Shown: positions 1-8,537 of the stretch, piece by piece | Numbering within the stretch: the stretch's first letter is position 1 | Layout of the letters: each line of letters opens with the position of its first letter | Origin: Komagataeibacter europaeus LMG 18890 | Lineage (GTDB): Bacteria > Pseudomonadota > Alphaproteobacteria > Acetobacterales > Acetobacteraceae | DNA: 32,062 nt | Reading direction: 5' to 3' | Assembly: GCF_000285295.1 (NCBI RefSeq) | Contig: NZ_CADP01000030.1 | Location: forward strand, 1-32,062 | Program-made: the position numbers and the translations under genes | The notes under the pieces: model-generated | Told to the model about the DNA's origin: nothing | What the model saw: the letters and a program-made list of their open reading frames with translations, nothing else | Databases searched by the model: none

Positions 1-2
1 TA

Positions 3-17
3 GAGCATAATCTGATC
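3..17 (+). repeat. IS630 left terminal inverted repeat
   Basis: GAGCATAATCTGATC; it pairs with GATCGGATTATGCTC at 1041-1055 with one mismatch. It is flanked on the outside by the TA target site at 1-2. Confidence 0.88.
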
Positions 18-93
18 TAATAGGTTCATTTTAAGATTCCCATACTGGTCGAAATCTGATTCATACTATGTGCCGGTATGGAGGCCGGCCCGT

Positions 94-1042
94 ATGACCC
101 GAGCCCTGTCTGCTGACCTTCGCCGCCGCACGATTGCGGCTGTTGCCTCTGGCATGACCCGTCGTGCGGCGGCGGTTCGTTTTGGTGTGTCTTCGTCGAG
201 CGTTATCCGCTGGGTTGCCGAGTGGCAGGCCAGCGGTCGTGACCATGCGCTTAAACAGGGCGGTGATCGCCGTTCTCACCGGATTGAAGCGTGGTCAGCC
301 TTCCTGCTAGCCGCGATTGAAACAAAGGCCGATATTTCCCTTGTCGAACTGGCGGAGACACTTGCAGCGGAACACGGTGTCCGCTTTGCGCCGAGTACGA
401 TCTGGCGCTGTCTCGACCGTCACGACATGACCATCAAAAAAAACGGCGCACGCCAGCGAGCAGACACGGCCCGACGTCGCACAGCGGCGCGAGGCCTGGT
501 TTGACAGTCAGCCTGACCTTGATCCGGCCCGTCTGATCTTCATCGACGAAACAGCCGTCTCAACGAAGATGGCCCGCCTGCGGGGGCGGTCACAACGGGG
601 CACGCGCTGTCGGATGTCCGTGCCCCACGGGCACTGGAAAACCACGACGTTCATCGGCGGGCTGCGCCTCTCCGGCATGACAGCACCGATGATGCTGGAC
701 GGCCCAATGACCGGCGAATGGTTTGCCGCCTATACCCGCAAGGTGCTCGTTCCAACCCTGTCGCCGGGAGACGTCGTCATTCTGGACAATCTGCCCGCCC
801 ATAAAGGAGCCGCTGCCCGCGAGGCTGTGGAGGCAGTCGGCGCCAGGTTGTTGTTCCTGCCGCCCTACAGTCCTGATTTCAACCCGATCGAAAACATCTT
901 CGCCAAAATGAAGGCGTGGATCAGACGGGTGGCACCGCGAACCCTCGACGCTCTTCAAAATACCGTCTGTGGAGCAATTGACGATATCTCTCATCGCCAG
1001 GCCGCAGCGTGCTTCACCGCCGCTGGATATGAACCAGACTGA
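94..1042 (+). pseudogene. IS630 transposase in two frames (frameshifted at an A8 tract)
   Basis: The first frame (start at 94, preceded by an in-frame ATG at 70) encodes an N-terminal helix-turn-helix region of the IS630 type and runs to 504. The second frame is open from 431 to 1042 and carries the catalytic domain: FIDET (first Asp, near 540-550), ILDNLPAHK (second Asp) and YSPDFNPIENIF (the Glu). Conceptual joining at the A8 run (436-443) gives a smooth IS630-like sequence, with CLDRHDMTIKK followed by TAHASEQTRPDV. The second frame is +1 relative to the first, so loss of one A restores a single protein. It could be a simple indel that inactivates the transposase, or a site where transcriptional slippage still makes the full protein. 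IS630 members with two overlapping frames are known. Confidence 0.82.
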
Positions 1043-1055
1043 TCGGATTATGCTC
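1041..1055 (-). repeat. IS630 right terminal inverted repeat
   Basis: Reverse complement of the left end with one mismatch, followed by TA at 1056-1057. The transposase stop codon lies immediately inside it, at 1040-1042. Confidence 0.88.
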
Positions 1056-2175
1056 TAGTGGCGGCAGTGAACATCCGACCGTCAGTATAGGATATTCAAA
1101 TTACAGCGCGGACAACCGCTGGGCCTGGGGCAATGTATTCCCCGATAAACCCAACCTGGAAGTCTATACTATCAATGGGGCACATGACCCTGCCAATAGA
1201 AACGTCAATGGATCTGTTGTCGGCATAAACGATGTCATGGATTCCTATGGCAACAACACATGGTCGACACAGGATCAGGGACTGAAAATAAAAGCCAACA
1301 AGTACGGGCAAAGCAGTACATGGGCCCTGGTTTCCGAACTGAATGACTATACCGGCCTGCCGCCGCGATCATGGGCACAGACCAATGAACTGGATATCAA
1401 TGCAAATGGTGCGGATACCCCGGAAAGCCTTTATGATCCCAAGCAGTCAGATAGGAAACTGCTCTATCTGTCTGCGGGGCCGCATGGTTTTGATCAGTAT
1501 GTTGCCGGTAAGGACTATGATGTTGGAAACAGGGTCATCAATGTCGATCGTAGTGGAATAGCAGCCATATATATCTGCACCAGATCAGGAAAAACCGGTT
1601 TTAGGAAACTGGAATTTCCTGATCATATCCATGGCCTGGTTACTGACGGAACGGTTGTGTGGATGCGTGGCGCGGATTACAGGGTAGGCATCGGGGTCGG
1701 GATATGGGCCAATCGGGACAATAATGATCAGAATGTATCATTTAATACTTTCCTTTCAGGTAATATTGTTGTCAGGAATGCGTTTATCGACACAACACAA
1801 ATATCCCTGACCGAGCGCAATAGTGCGGTCATTCGCCTGGCTGCCAACCAGATTATTGATTTTTCCGCCGAAGGCACAAATGATAGCAAAAATCACCATA
1901 CGCTGCAGTTTTCAAATTACATGGGACATAACCAGTTGGCCTATCAGGTAAAAGGAACAACAGAATTCAGCGTGGATGATAACGGGAATACATGGTCTGG
2001 CGGTATCCTGATGTCAAGGAAGGGATTACGTCTTGCATCCATGACGCGCCAGCAGATACTGAATATCCCGGATCCCCAGGAGGGGATGGAGATCAATGAC
2101 AGCGACGATCATATGCCTGTCATTTTTGAAAATGGACACTGGTACCCCATCCTGCTCGGTAAGTATATTGAATAA
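1056..2175 (+). pseudogene. C-terminal fragment of a tail-fibre-like protein, cut by the IS
   Basis: The frame is open from the IS junction (about 1057) through an internal ATG at 1237 to the stop at 2175, so the ATG at 1237 is probably not the original start. The visible part (about 370 residues) is rich in Asn, Gly and Ser and has beta-rich repeats. Its end, GMEINDSDDHMPVIFENGHWYPI, resembles the C-terminal segment of phage tail fibres and of large secreted or adhesin-like proteins with a similar tip. No catalytic motif is recognised. It sits upstream of, and convergent with, the glycosyltransferase pair, so it could belong to a surface-polysaccharide or prophage-remnant region. I do not recognise the family firmly. 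The N-terminal part is outside the window or lost. Confidence 0.6.
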
Positions 2176-2242
2176 AAGAAAGAGTATATTTCCGCTATTT
2201 TCTTATGACATTTCCAGATATTTCGCGTATTCGGACATCAGC

Positions 2243-3562
2243 TTATATTTGGATGAAAAGACACCGACCCCCCCCACAAAAATGGGCCAGGCCACGAGCT
2301 TCCATGGCATCAAAATTGCCATCAGAGAAATTGACGACATACGCCGAAAGAGCCGTCAGGTCAAAACGTCCCATTTTTTTCAACGCATAATTGAAACATG
2401 GCTGGTCATAAGCTTTCAGGTCGTGTCCCCACTTCGTGTAGGCTGCATGGCAGATCCTGAGGGTTGTCTGAAACAGGGGAATTACGGATCGGATATTGTT
2501 GAAACAAAAAAGACCGGAATTGACAGACAATGCCTGCCTGTCTTCAAGATATGGATCAGTGGAAATGAATTCTCCACCAAACCAGATATCCTGTCCTTCC
2601 TTTCCCTGTTCCGTATTAACCAGGATATTCTCATTCAACAGGGCTGTTTCAACAAGTGATTTAAGGGAGGCATTACATATAACGTCGATGTCGGAATAGA
2701 TAACCGGTTGATAGGAAGAAAGCTTGTCAAAGCGCGTGATCGTAAAGCGTGCGTACAGATATTCCATTTTTGACAGGAAATGCGCCGGGATTATTTTTTT
2801 CTTGATGATGAATGCGGTGGCTTCCATCACATCGTCAATATCTAGGTCGGTTATGATGATGAATGTAAAATTCACATTGGATCGTTTCATGATCGAGCGT
2901 GCACATAGTATAAACATATCAAGAAATTCACGTTTCCCGAATACGCAAAAATATATCGCAGGATTCAGAACGGTTATCTGATCGATACTGATATTCCCAT
3001 AGGATATAGTGCTATCATGAAATGATATATGTGAATTCTGTTCAAGGCTGAAGCTTATATCAGCATATCGGACATGGAATTTTTTTACTATACATTTTCC
3101 TGCATTAAAAAACTGTCCCAGCGATCCGGAATGGAAACCGTTTTCCATCATGCATCTCAGGAAAGCAAATCCATCATATGGAAGCAGGAAGAATTTTTCC
3201 CAGTTTTCCCGATTGTTTTTCAGGTCCACCCTCCCGTCGGGATTGGATGATATGTAGGTTGGGCCATTGGACAGAAAGATGAAACGGCCTTCCTGCTGAA
3301 TCTGAAGGCAGGACATATCCTGCGGTGCAATAAAAATACGATCTTCTTTTGTATAAAGACACACTTTTTCAGCCTGAAATGTCAGGCATGAATGGCAGGG
3401 ATCAAATAAAAGCGGGAGGGAGTGGGAAAGGATAGATGTGGCCTGCACATGCCCGTCCATGGACACAGATAATATATGCCCATGGAAATCCATCAACAGA
3501 CAGGTACCAGAAGGCATATCATCTGCGGGAAACATCATGTCGGGCCGAGTGGACAGGGTCAT
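2243..3562 (-). CDS. Glycosyltransferase, GT8-like, with fascin-like N-terminal region; 3' end frameshifted
   Basis: About 439 residues as read. The first ~135 residues include GRFIFLSNGP and ENWEKFFLLPYDG, similar to fascin-like beta-trefoil repeats that end in a W-E-x-F signature. From about residue 200 the protein looks like a nucleotide-sugar glycosyltransferase, with an IYSDIDVIC stretch giving a DxD-type metal site at D291/D293. The C-terminus reads HFCGGG and then stops after a short unrelated tail. Removing one G from the G8 tract (plus strand 2268-2275) gives HFCGGVG followed by a plausible amphipathic end (SKYKLMSEYAKYLEMS) and a stop at 2203-2205, so the ancestral gene was probably 2203-3562. 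The start overlaps the stop of the upstream glycosyltransferase (ATGA, 3559-3562), indicating translational coupling. The sugar donor and acceptor are unknown; a role in surface polysaccharide is an inference. Confidence 0.75.
   Translation of the reverse strand: MTLSTRPDMMFPADDMPSGTCLLMDFHGHILSVSMDGHVQATSILSHSLPLLFDPCHSCLTFQAEKVCLYTKEDRIFIAPQDMSCLQIQQEGRFIFLSNGPTYISSNPDGRVDLKNNRENWEKFFLLPYDGFAFLRCMMENGFHSGSLGQFFNAGKCIVKKFHVRYADISFSLEQNSHISFHDSTISYGNISIDQITVLNPAIYFCVFGKREFLDMFILCARSIMKRSNVNFTFIIITDLDIDDVMEATAFIIKKKIIPAHFLSKMEYLYARFTITRFDKLSSYQPVIYSDIDVICNASLKSLVETALLNENILVNTEQGKEGQDIWFGGEFISTDPYLEDRQALSVNSGLFCFNNIRSVIPLFQTTLRICHAAYTKWGHDLKAYDQPCFNYALKKMGRFDLTALSAYVVNFSDGNFDAMEARGLAHFCGGGRCLFIQI
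2268..2275 (-). repeat. G8 homopolymer tract at the 3' end of the glycosyltransferase gene
   Basis: Eight C on the plus strand (G on the coding strand). One base fewer restores a family-like C-terminus ending at 2203. It is a candidate slipped-strand site, or a sequencing or assembly error. Confidence 0.85.
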
Positions 3563-4407
3563 GGGATTTCTGGCAACAGGCCAGATAGTGTATCGATCGA
3601 AAAAATTATATTTTTTGTTTTCTTCAGGAAACGCAAGGCTGACAGATCTTCTACATCATTCAGATCAGCATAGCGGAAACCTTCCAGAACCTTTTCATCG
3701 TCGAACGCTGACGTATCCATGTCTGGATACCCGCGCTGGAGTTTCCTGATCCATTCTTCGCGGCTTTTGGTATAATAATGATTGATCTGGCACTCATCAT
3801 AGATCGGAACATAACTGACGATGCCCGCCTTTTCCCATTCCGGTTCCTTGCGGTGGACATTGACGGTCTGGCCGTCAATCTCAAAAACATGGGGATTGAT
3901 GCAATGCTTTGTCCTGGCGGGGTTCAGTATTGTCTTTACATGGCGTGCATTGAAAAAATGTTCATCTGACCTTCTGGTAAAGGACTCGATGACCAGATTT
4001 TTTGGTGGCGTGATGTGCCCCGACGATCCAAACATGGCCCAGTTCAGGACGAGTGCATCATAATCGGTATATTTCTGCAGGAAGTGATTGATGTTTTCAT
4101 CATGCTTGGGAACAATGAATTCATCAGAATCGATGAATGCAATCCACCTGAATTCATCACGATATGTCGAAATGCATGAATTGTAGGCATCTATCTGATA
4201 GAAATATTCTTTATTTTCCCATGCGTGATATCTGACATCCATGAAACGTGAAATTTTTTCAATTTCATTTCGCGTTCTGTCTGTTGAATTGTTATCGAAT
4301 ATAATAATGGAATCAAAGCCAAGGGCCTTGTGGTAGCATATCCATTCTTTTATGCGGTATTCTTCATTTTTTACAATCATGCATACTGCGGATTTGAAGG
4401 GATACAT
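3559..4407 (-). CDS. Glycosyltransferase, GT92/GT2-like
   Basis: 282 residues. The N-terminus reads VCMIVKNEEYRIKEWICYH, followed by IIFDNNSTDRT, the classic opening of GT-A glycosyltransferases of the GT92 / Glyco_tranf_2_4 type. A DxD motif lies in FIDSDEF (D93, D95). There is no signal peptide or membrane segment, so it probably acts at the cytoplasmic face. It is the first gene of a two-gene minus-strand unit and overlaps the next glycosyltransferase by ATGA. The upstream gap (4408-4568) is AT-rich and is the only place for a promoter; the ribosome-binding site is weak. The function is probably glycan decoration; the sugar cannot be told from sequence. Confidence 0.8.
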   Translation of the reverse strand: MYPFKSAVCMIVKNEEYRIKEWICYHKALGFDSIIIFDNNSTDRTRNEIEKISRFMDVRYHAWENKEYFYQIDAYNSCISTYRDEFRWIAFIDSDEFIVPKHDENINHFLQKYTDYDALVLNWAMFGSSGHITPPKNLVIESFTRRSDEHFFNARHVKTILNPARTKHCINPHVFEIDGQTVNVHRKEPEWEKAGIVSYVPIYDECQINHYYTKSREEWIRKLQRGYPDMDTSAFDDEKVLEGFRYADLNDVEDLSALRFLKKTKNIIFSIDTLSGLLPEIP

Positions 4408-4568
4408 TTCCAGGGCCTGATAGATTTTACCAAAGTGCGCACATCCTACAGAATGATATTTTACAATCGGTAAAGATTACGGCAGCCTGCCAGAACGGGC
4501 TGGCCAGGAAACCCCGCATGCAAAACGGCACATTATCGATCATCCTGATTATTAATTAATTTACGCCA

Positions 4569-5963
4569 TTAATTTTTTATATTTTCAAGAAAGGCAAAAA
4601 GACGCGGATTATCCGCATGCGCCACATTGAACCGGAACCATTGCGATGGCTGTTCATCGGGGCGGAACAGATGGCCGGGGGCAAGCATGATGTCATATGA
4701 ACATGCCCGTTCCGCCAGGGCGCGCACATCCATATCCTCCCGGAAGCGTGCCCATGCAAACATCCCGCCTGCAGGATGGAAATAAAGCTGCATGCCGACC
4801 TGTTCCAGTCGGGCGCAGACGCGTGCCTGCGCCCGCATCAGGCTTTCACGCAGATGTGCCAGATGCGGATGGTAAAGTCCGCTGCTGACGATGTTGTGGA
4901 CAATTTCCTCGTTCAGGGGGGCCGTGGTCAGGTTGCTGGCCATTTTCTGACGCAGGATACGCTGTGCGGTATCCGGGTCACATGCGACATAGCCCACGCG
5001 CAGTCCCGGCCCGATGGTTTTGGAAAAACTGCCGATATGGATGACCGTCTTCAGGCCGCCCAGTTGTGAAAGCGTCTGCTGCCCGTTGGGGGCAAGGTCA
5101 AGGAAGATATCATCTTCGATCACTGTCACGTTATTCTGCCGGGCGATACGCAGGACATCGTGCATGTTCTGCGCCGTGCTGCAGGTGCCGGTGGGGTTGT
5201 GCAGGATGGATGTGGTGATGAACAGGCGCGGCTGGTACTGGCGTATGATCCGTTCAAGCTGTTCGGGGCAGGGGCCATCACGCAGGCGCGGAATGCTGGC
5301 GATCTGCAGTCCCAGTGCCTGTAGCGCCGGATAGAGGTTGCAGTAACCCGGGTCTTCCACCAGGATCATATCGCCCCGTGTCGAAAGACAGCGGACCGCC
5401 AGTTCCAGCGCCTGGCTTGCCCCATGTGTCAGGATGATGCTGCTTTCCTCACACCCGATGTCCCGACGCGCCAGCATCTGCCGGATGTTGTGCCGCAACC
5501 CGGCATGGCCGTAGGGATTGCCATATTCCAGCATGCTCGCCAGTTTCTGTGCGGATAGCCCCGTCAGCGCACGCTGGGCCGCCGATGTAAACAGCATGTC
5601 AGACGGAAGCCAGCCGCATCCGGCCTTGATGACCGGGGCCTCGTCCTCATACGCATGCTGGAGCAGCCACATCGAATCAATCGACCGCTGTAGCATCGGT
5701 GTCTCGGGTGCCGGCCCCGTGACGAAATACCCCCGGGTGCCCCGACTTTCCAGTAGCCCCGCAGTCGCCAGGCGCAGATAGGTATTGGCGACCGTAATGG
5801 TGCTGACCCCGCATTGTCGTGCCATGCGCCGGATGGAGGGCAGGCGTTCCCCCCGACGTAGCACGCCGCTGCGGATACGGTCTTCAATATCCTGCCCGAT
5901 CTGGCCGACCAGGGGCTTGGGGTTGCGCCGGTCCGGATTGGGAAAGGGAGATGAGGAAGTCAT
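4569..5963 (-). CDS. MocR/GabR-type transcriptional regulator (GntR HTH fused to aminotransferase-like domain)
   Basis: 464 residues from the ATG at 5963. A GntR winged helix-turn-helix occupies about residues 17-80 (PLVGQIGQDIEDRIRSG, LPSIRRMARQCGVSTITV). A fold-type-I aminotransferase domain follows, with the PLP lysine in SFSKTIGPGLRVGY (K315). Such regulators sense PLP adducts of amino acids or amines and commonly control divergent aminotransferase genes. Here the gene is divergent from a beta-alanine-type aminotransferase with about 143 bp between them, so control of that gene, perhaps in response to beta-alanine or a related amine, is the natural inference. An upstream in-frame ATG at 6017 would add 18 residues. 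I prefer 5963 because it leaves an inverted repeat (5979-5984 / 6006-6011) in the intergenic space. Neither start has a clear Shine-Dalgarno sequence. Confidence 0.88.
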   Translation of the reverse strand: MTSSSPFPNPDRRNPKPLVGQIGQDIEDRIRSGVLRRGERLPSIRRMARQCGVSTITVANTYLRLATAGLLESRGTRGYFVTGPAPETPMLQRSIDSMWLLQHAYEDEAPVIKAGCGWLPSDMLFTSAAQRALTGLSAQKLASMLEYGNPYGHAGLRHNIRQMLARRDIGCEESSIILTHGASQALELAVRCLSTRGDMILVEDPGYCNLYPALQALGLQIASIPRLRDGPCPEQLERIIRQYQPRLFITTSILHNPTGTCSTAQNMHDVLRIARQNNVTVIEDDIFLDLAPNGQQTLSQLGGLKTVIHIGSFSKTIGPGLRVGYVACDPDTAQRILRQKMASNLTTAPLNEEIVHNIVSSGLYHPHLAHLRESLMRAQARVCARLEQVGMQLYFHPAGGMFAWARFREDMDVRALAERACSYDIMLAPGHLFRPDEQPSQWFRFNVAHADNPRLFAFLENIKN

Positions 5964-6106
5964 GGTGGATGTGTTCCCAATCAGTACAGTTTCATGATGT
6001 GTCGGCTGATTGTACATATACAGGATGTCGGTTGGGTATTACGTTTATGGAATGAATCGTCTCCGCACCAGGGATTGGGGGCGTATTTCGGTAACAGGAT
6101 TGTAAT
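5964..6106. promoter_or_regulatory. Divergent control region between mocR-like and aminotransferase genes
   Basis: It must hold both divergent promoters. AATCAG (5979-5984) and CTGATT (6006-6011) form an inverted pair 21 bp apart, and GTAC occurs in or next to each half (AGTACAG and TTGTACAT). An AGGA about 7 bp before the ATG at 6107 serves as ribosome-binding site. Operator status is inferred from position only. Confidence 0.45.
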
Positions 6107-7456
6107 ATGGCTCAGGATTCAGAAAAAGCGGACCTCCTCCGTAACGAGCGTGATGGGGTTTACTGGCAACCTTTTACCGCCAACCGCCTGCTGCGCGCCA
6201 ATATGGAAGCGCGTACGCTGGTCAGCGCCAAGGGGGCATATTACACCACCAGCGAAGGTAACAAGGTTTTTGATACCCTTTCGGGTCTGTGGTGCACCCC
6301 GCTGGGCCACGCCCATCCGCGCATTGTCGAAGCCGTGCGCAAGCAGGCCGAGACACTGGATTTCGCGCCATGTTTCCAACTGACCCATCCCGGCGCCATT
6401 TCGCTGGCCGAACGGATTGCCGATCTTGCCCCGCAGGAGATGAATCACGTCTTTTTCGCCAATTCCGGATCGGAAGCGGTGGATACGGCACTTAAGGTTG
6501 CGCTGGGCTATCACCGGATCAAGGGCGCGGGTAACCGTTTCCGCATGATCGGGCGCGAACGCGGGTATCATGGCGTGGGCTTTGGCGGCATGTCCGTGGG
6601 TGGCATCGTGTCCAACCGCAAGATGTTTGCCGCAGGCATGATGCCGGGTGTCGACCATCTGCGCCATACCTATGAACCGCAGCACATGGCCTTTACCCGC
6701 GGGCAGCCGACATGGGGCACGCATCGGGCGGAAGATCTGGTCCGGCTGGTGACCTTGCATGATGCATCCACCATCGCGGCGGTCATTGTCGAACCGGTAC
6801 AGGGATCAACGGGCGTGATCGTGCCGCCCGTCGGCTACCTGCAGCGCCTGCGTGAAATCTGCACGGCCAATGGCATCCTGCTGATTTTTGATGAAGTCAT
6901 TACCGGATTTGGCCGCATGGGCGAAAATTTCGGTGCTCAGCGTTTTGGCGTGACGCCGGATATCATCACCTTTGCCAAGGCGGTGACCAACGGTATCGTG
7001 CCGATGGGTGGCGTGATCGTTACCGACGAAATCTACAATACCTTCATGACCGGCCCGGAAAATGCCATCGAGTTCTGTCATGGCTACACCTATTCCGGTC
7101 ACCCCATGGCGGCGGCCGTCGGGCATGTAGTGCTGGATGTCATGCGCGAGGAAGGTCTGGTTGCCCGGGTGCGTGAACTTGAACCCGTGCTGGAGGACGC
7201 CATACACAGCCTGAAGGACCTGGATGTCATTGCCGATATCCGTAATATCGGGCTGACGGCGGGCATTGACTTCAAGCCGGTGGACGGCAAGCCCGGTGCG
7301 CGTGGACTGGCGCTGTTTGAAGCCGGCCTGCGCAACGGACTGCTGCTGCGCTGCACGGGTGATACGGTGTCGTTCGGCCCCCCGTTCATTTCTACCGCGC
7401 AGGAACTGCGTGACATGGTTTCGACACTGCGCAAGCTCATTACCCAGATGGGTTGA
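6107..7456 (+). CDS. Beta-alanine:pyruvate (omega-amino acid) aminotransferase, class III
   Basis: 449 residues, the usual length of the class III PLP aminotransferases. The opening GVYWQPFTANRLLRAN and the stretch LSGLWCTPLGHAHPRI match the omega-amino acid:pyruvate aminotransferase type (Pseudomonas beta-alanine:pyruvate transaminase). Also seen are NSGSEAVDTALK (phosphate cup), IFDEVITGFGRMG (Asp that contacts the PLP ring nitrogen) and the PLP lysine in TFAKAVTNG (K291). The family reaction is beta-alanine + pyruvate to malonate semialdehyde + L-alanine; some members take other omega-amines. A PLP-type MocR regulator is divergent from it, and a malonate semialdehyde decarboxylase-like gene follows 33 bp downstream. 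That neighbour strongly favours beta-alanine as substrate. Cytoplasmic. Confidence 0.88.
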   Translation: MAQDSEKADLLRNERDGVYWQPFTANRLLRANMEARTLVSAKGAYYTTSEGNKVFDTLSGLWCTPLGHAHPRIVEAVRKQAETLDFAPCFQLTHPGAISLAERIADLAPQEMNHVFFANSGSEAVDTALKVALGYHRIKGAGNRFRMIGRERGYHGVGFGGMSVGGIVSNRKMFAAGMMPGVDHLRHTYEPQHMAFTRGQPTWGTHRAEDLVRLVTLHDASTIAAVIVEPVQGSTGVIVPPVGYLQRLREICTANGILLIFDEVITGFGRMGENFGAQRFGVTPDIITFAKAVTNGIVPMGGVIVTDEIYNTFMTGPENAIEFCHGYTYSGHPMAAAVGHVVLDVMREEGLVARVRELEPVLEDAIHSLKDLDVIADIRNIGLTAGIDFKPVDGKPGARGLALFEAGLRNGLLLRCTGDTVSFGPPFISTAQELRDMVSTLRKLITQMG

Positions 7457-7489
7457 GTAACTGGTTTCAGATAGAAAAAGGAAAATATC

Positions 7490-7903
7490 ATGCCTTTGCT
7501 GCATTTCCACGTTGTGAAGGGTCAGCGAAACCCGGCCGAACTGCGCAGCCTGCTGGACGCGGCGCACGATGCCATGCTGGAAGCCTTCAAGGTACCGGCG
7601 CGTGATCGCTACCAGTTGGTATCCGAGCATGAACCGACCCATATGGTGATCGAGGATACGGGGCTGGATATTCCCCGTACGCCCAAGGTCGTGCTGCTGC
7701 AGGTTGTTTCCCGCCCGCGTGGCAAGGAGCAGATTGCCGCGTTCTATGAATTGCTGGCTGAAACACTGCAGGCCCGCTGTGGCCTGGCGCCATCCGACCT
7801 GATGGTCTCCATTATTGAAAATCAGGATGAACACTGGAGCTTTGGCCTTGGCCGCGCGCAGTTTCTAACTGGCGAACTGCCATTGCCGGGCGCACCGGCC
7901 TGA
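7490..7903 (+). CDS. Malonate semialdehyde decarboxylase-like tautomerase-superfamily protein
   Basis: 137 residues, with Pro next to the initiator Met (MPLLHFHVV), as needed for the N-terminal proline of the tautomerase superfamily. From memory, it lines up along nearly its whole length with malonate semialdehyde decarboxylase (MSAD) of the Pseudomonas pavonaceae type: LLDAAHDAMLEAFKVPARDRYQ, IEDTGLDIPR, VVSRPRGKEQ, ENQDEHWSFGLGRAQFLTGEL. Counting from Pro-1, the MSAD catalytic residues Asp37, Arg73 and Arg75 correspond to D38, R74 and R76, shifted by a one-residue insertion. The reaction would be malonate semialdehyde to acetaldehyde + CO2. It lies 33 bp after the aminotransferase that produces malonate semialdehyde, with AAGGAAAATATC before its ATG as ribosome-binding site, and a strong terminator follows. 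Other tautomerase-superfamily activities are possible, but the residue set and context both favour MSAD. Confidence 0.82.
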   Translation: MPLLHFHVVKGQRNPAELRSLLDAAHDAMLEAFKVPARDRYQLVSEHEPTHMVIEDTGLDIPRTPKVVLLQVVSRPRGKEQIAAFYELLAETLQARCGLAPSDLMVSIIENQDEHWSFGLGRAQFLTGELPLPGAPA

Positions 7904-7909
7904 TATGAT

Positions 7910-7949
7910 ACAGCCGGGCTTCATGAAGTCCGGCTGTCTTCTTTTTTTT
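7910..7949 (+). terminator. Rho-independent terminator after the aminotransferase-decarboxylase unit
   Basis: ACAGCCGG (7910-7917) pairs with CCGGCTGT (7930-7937). The interior CTTCATGAAG extends the stem past one G-T pair. A tract rich in T follows (7938-7949), beginning 7 bp after the stop codon. Confidence 0.9.
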
Positions 7950-8537
7950 CTCCGTTTGGCAACAAGAATTAATAGTTATATTATATAAATTTATTGTATT
8001 TATATTCTATATACAAAATAAAAAGTAAATGTAATTACATTTTAATTAATTAATACAGTTAAGAAATATATTGTAATGCACGCGCTACAATATAACAGAA
8101 GCCTTGGCGTAAGCGGGCTAGTATTGGGCAAGTCAATTGCTTGCAGAGGGGCACTGATTTTTTTAACGGGGGTGTGTTGCATGTTTAACACAGATTGCGC
8201 CCGGCGACACATCTTGCGCGGATGGAGATCCGGCATGCATGATATAACACGTTCCAGTCACATTCGATCAGTATGATGCAATTGAATATATACAATACAA
8301 TATTGTTTTTTAATGGATTTTAATTTCAGTCCCGTTTTTTGACCGAACTGATATGCTCCACATGGTGGCAATGGCCATGTGGCCACTATCAGGTGTGTCG
8401 TTACGGCCACATATATCGCTACACTTCCGAAATTGTAATGGGAAAGAAAGATTGTTCCTATGCAGCGTTGATTGTTCCGAATAGAAAATGGGCATTGATC
8501 GAAACCTAAATTCGGGATGCGTGGGAGAGTTGAGCGG
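7950..8537. other. Long AT-rich intergenic region before the TonB receptor gene
   Basis: No convincing gene. Bases 7960-8090 are strongly AT-rich, unlike the surroundings, with runs such as TTAATTAATTAA. The small open frames on either strand have no ribosome-binding site or recognisable content. The promoter of the TonB receptor gene must lie here or nearer its start; an inverted repeat at 8358-8382 is the best operator candidate. Confidence 0.6.
8358..8382. promoter_or_regulatory. Inverted repeat, candidate operator upstream of the TonB receptor gene
   Basis: CCACATGG (8358-8365) and CCATGTGG (8375-8382) form a perfect 8-bp inverted repeat with a 9-bp spacer, about 155 bp before the start codon. 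The binding protein is unknown. Confidence 0.4.

Larger units (their letters stand above)
3..1055 (+). mobile_element. IS630-family insertion sequence, complete
   Basis: A complete element of about 1053 bp. Near-perfect 15-bp terminal inverted repeats lie at 3-17 (GAGCATAATCTGATC) and 1041-1055 (one mismatch). A TA dinucleotide sits just outside each end (1-2 and 1056-1057), the target duplication expected of IS630/Tc1-mariner transposition. The element carries one transposase gene split into two frames. To its right an open frame runs in phase from the junction into the next gene, so the element has interrupted an older coding sequence whose 5' part lies outside the window. Confidence 0.9.

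Noticed and set aside
8042-8276. Short ORFs on both strands upstream of the TonB receptor
   Set aside because: No initiation signal or recognisable content; treated as intergenic.
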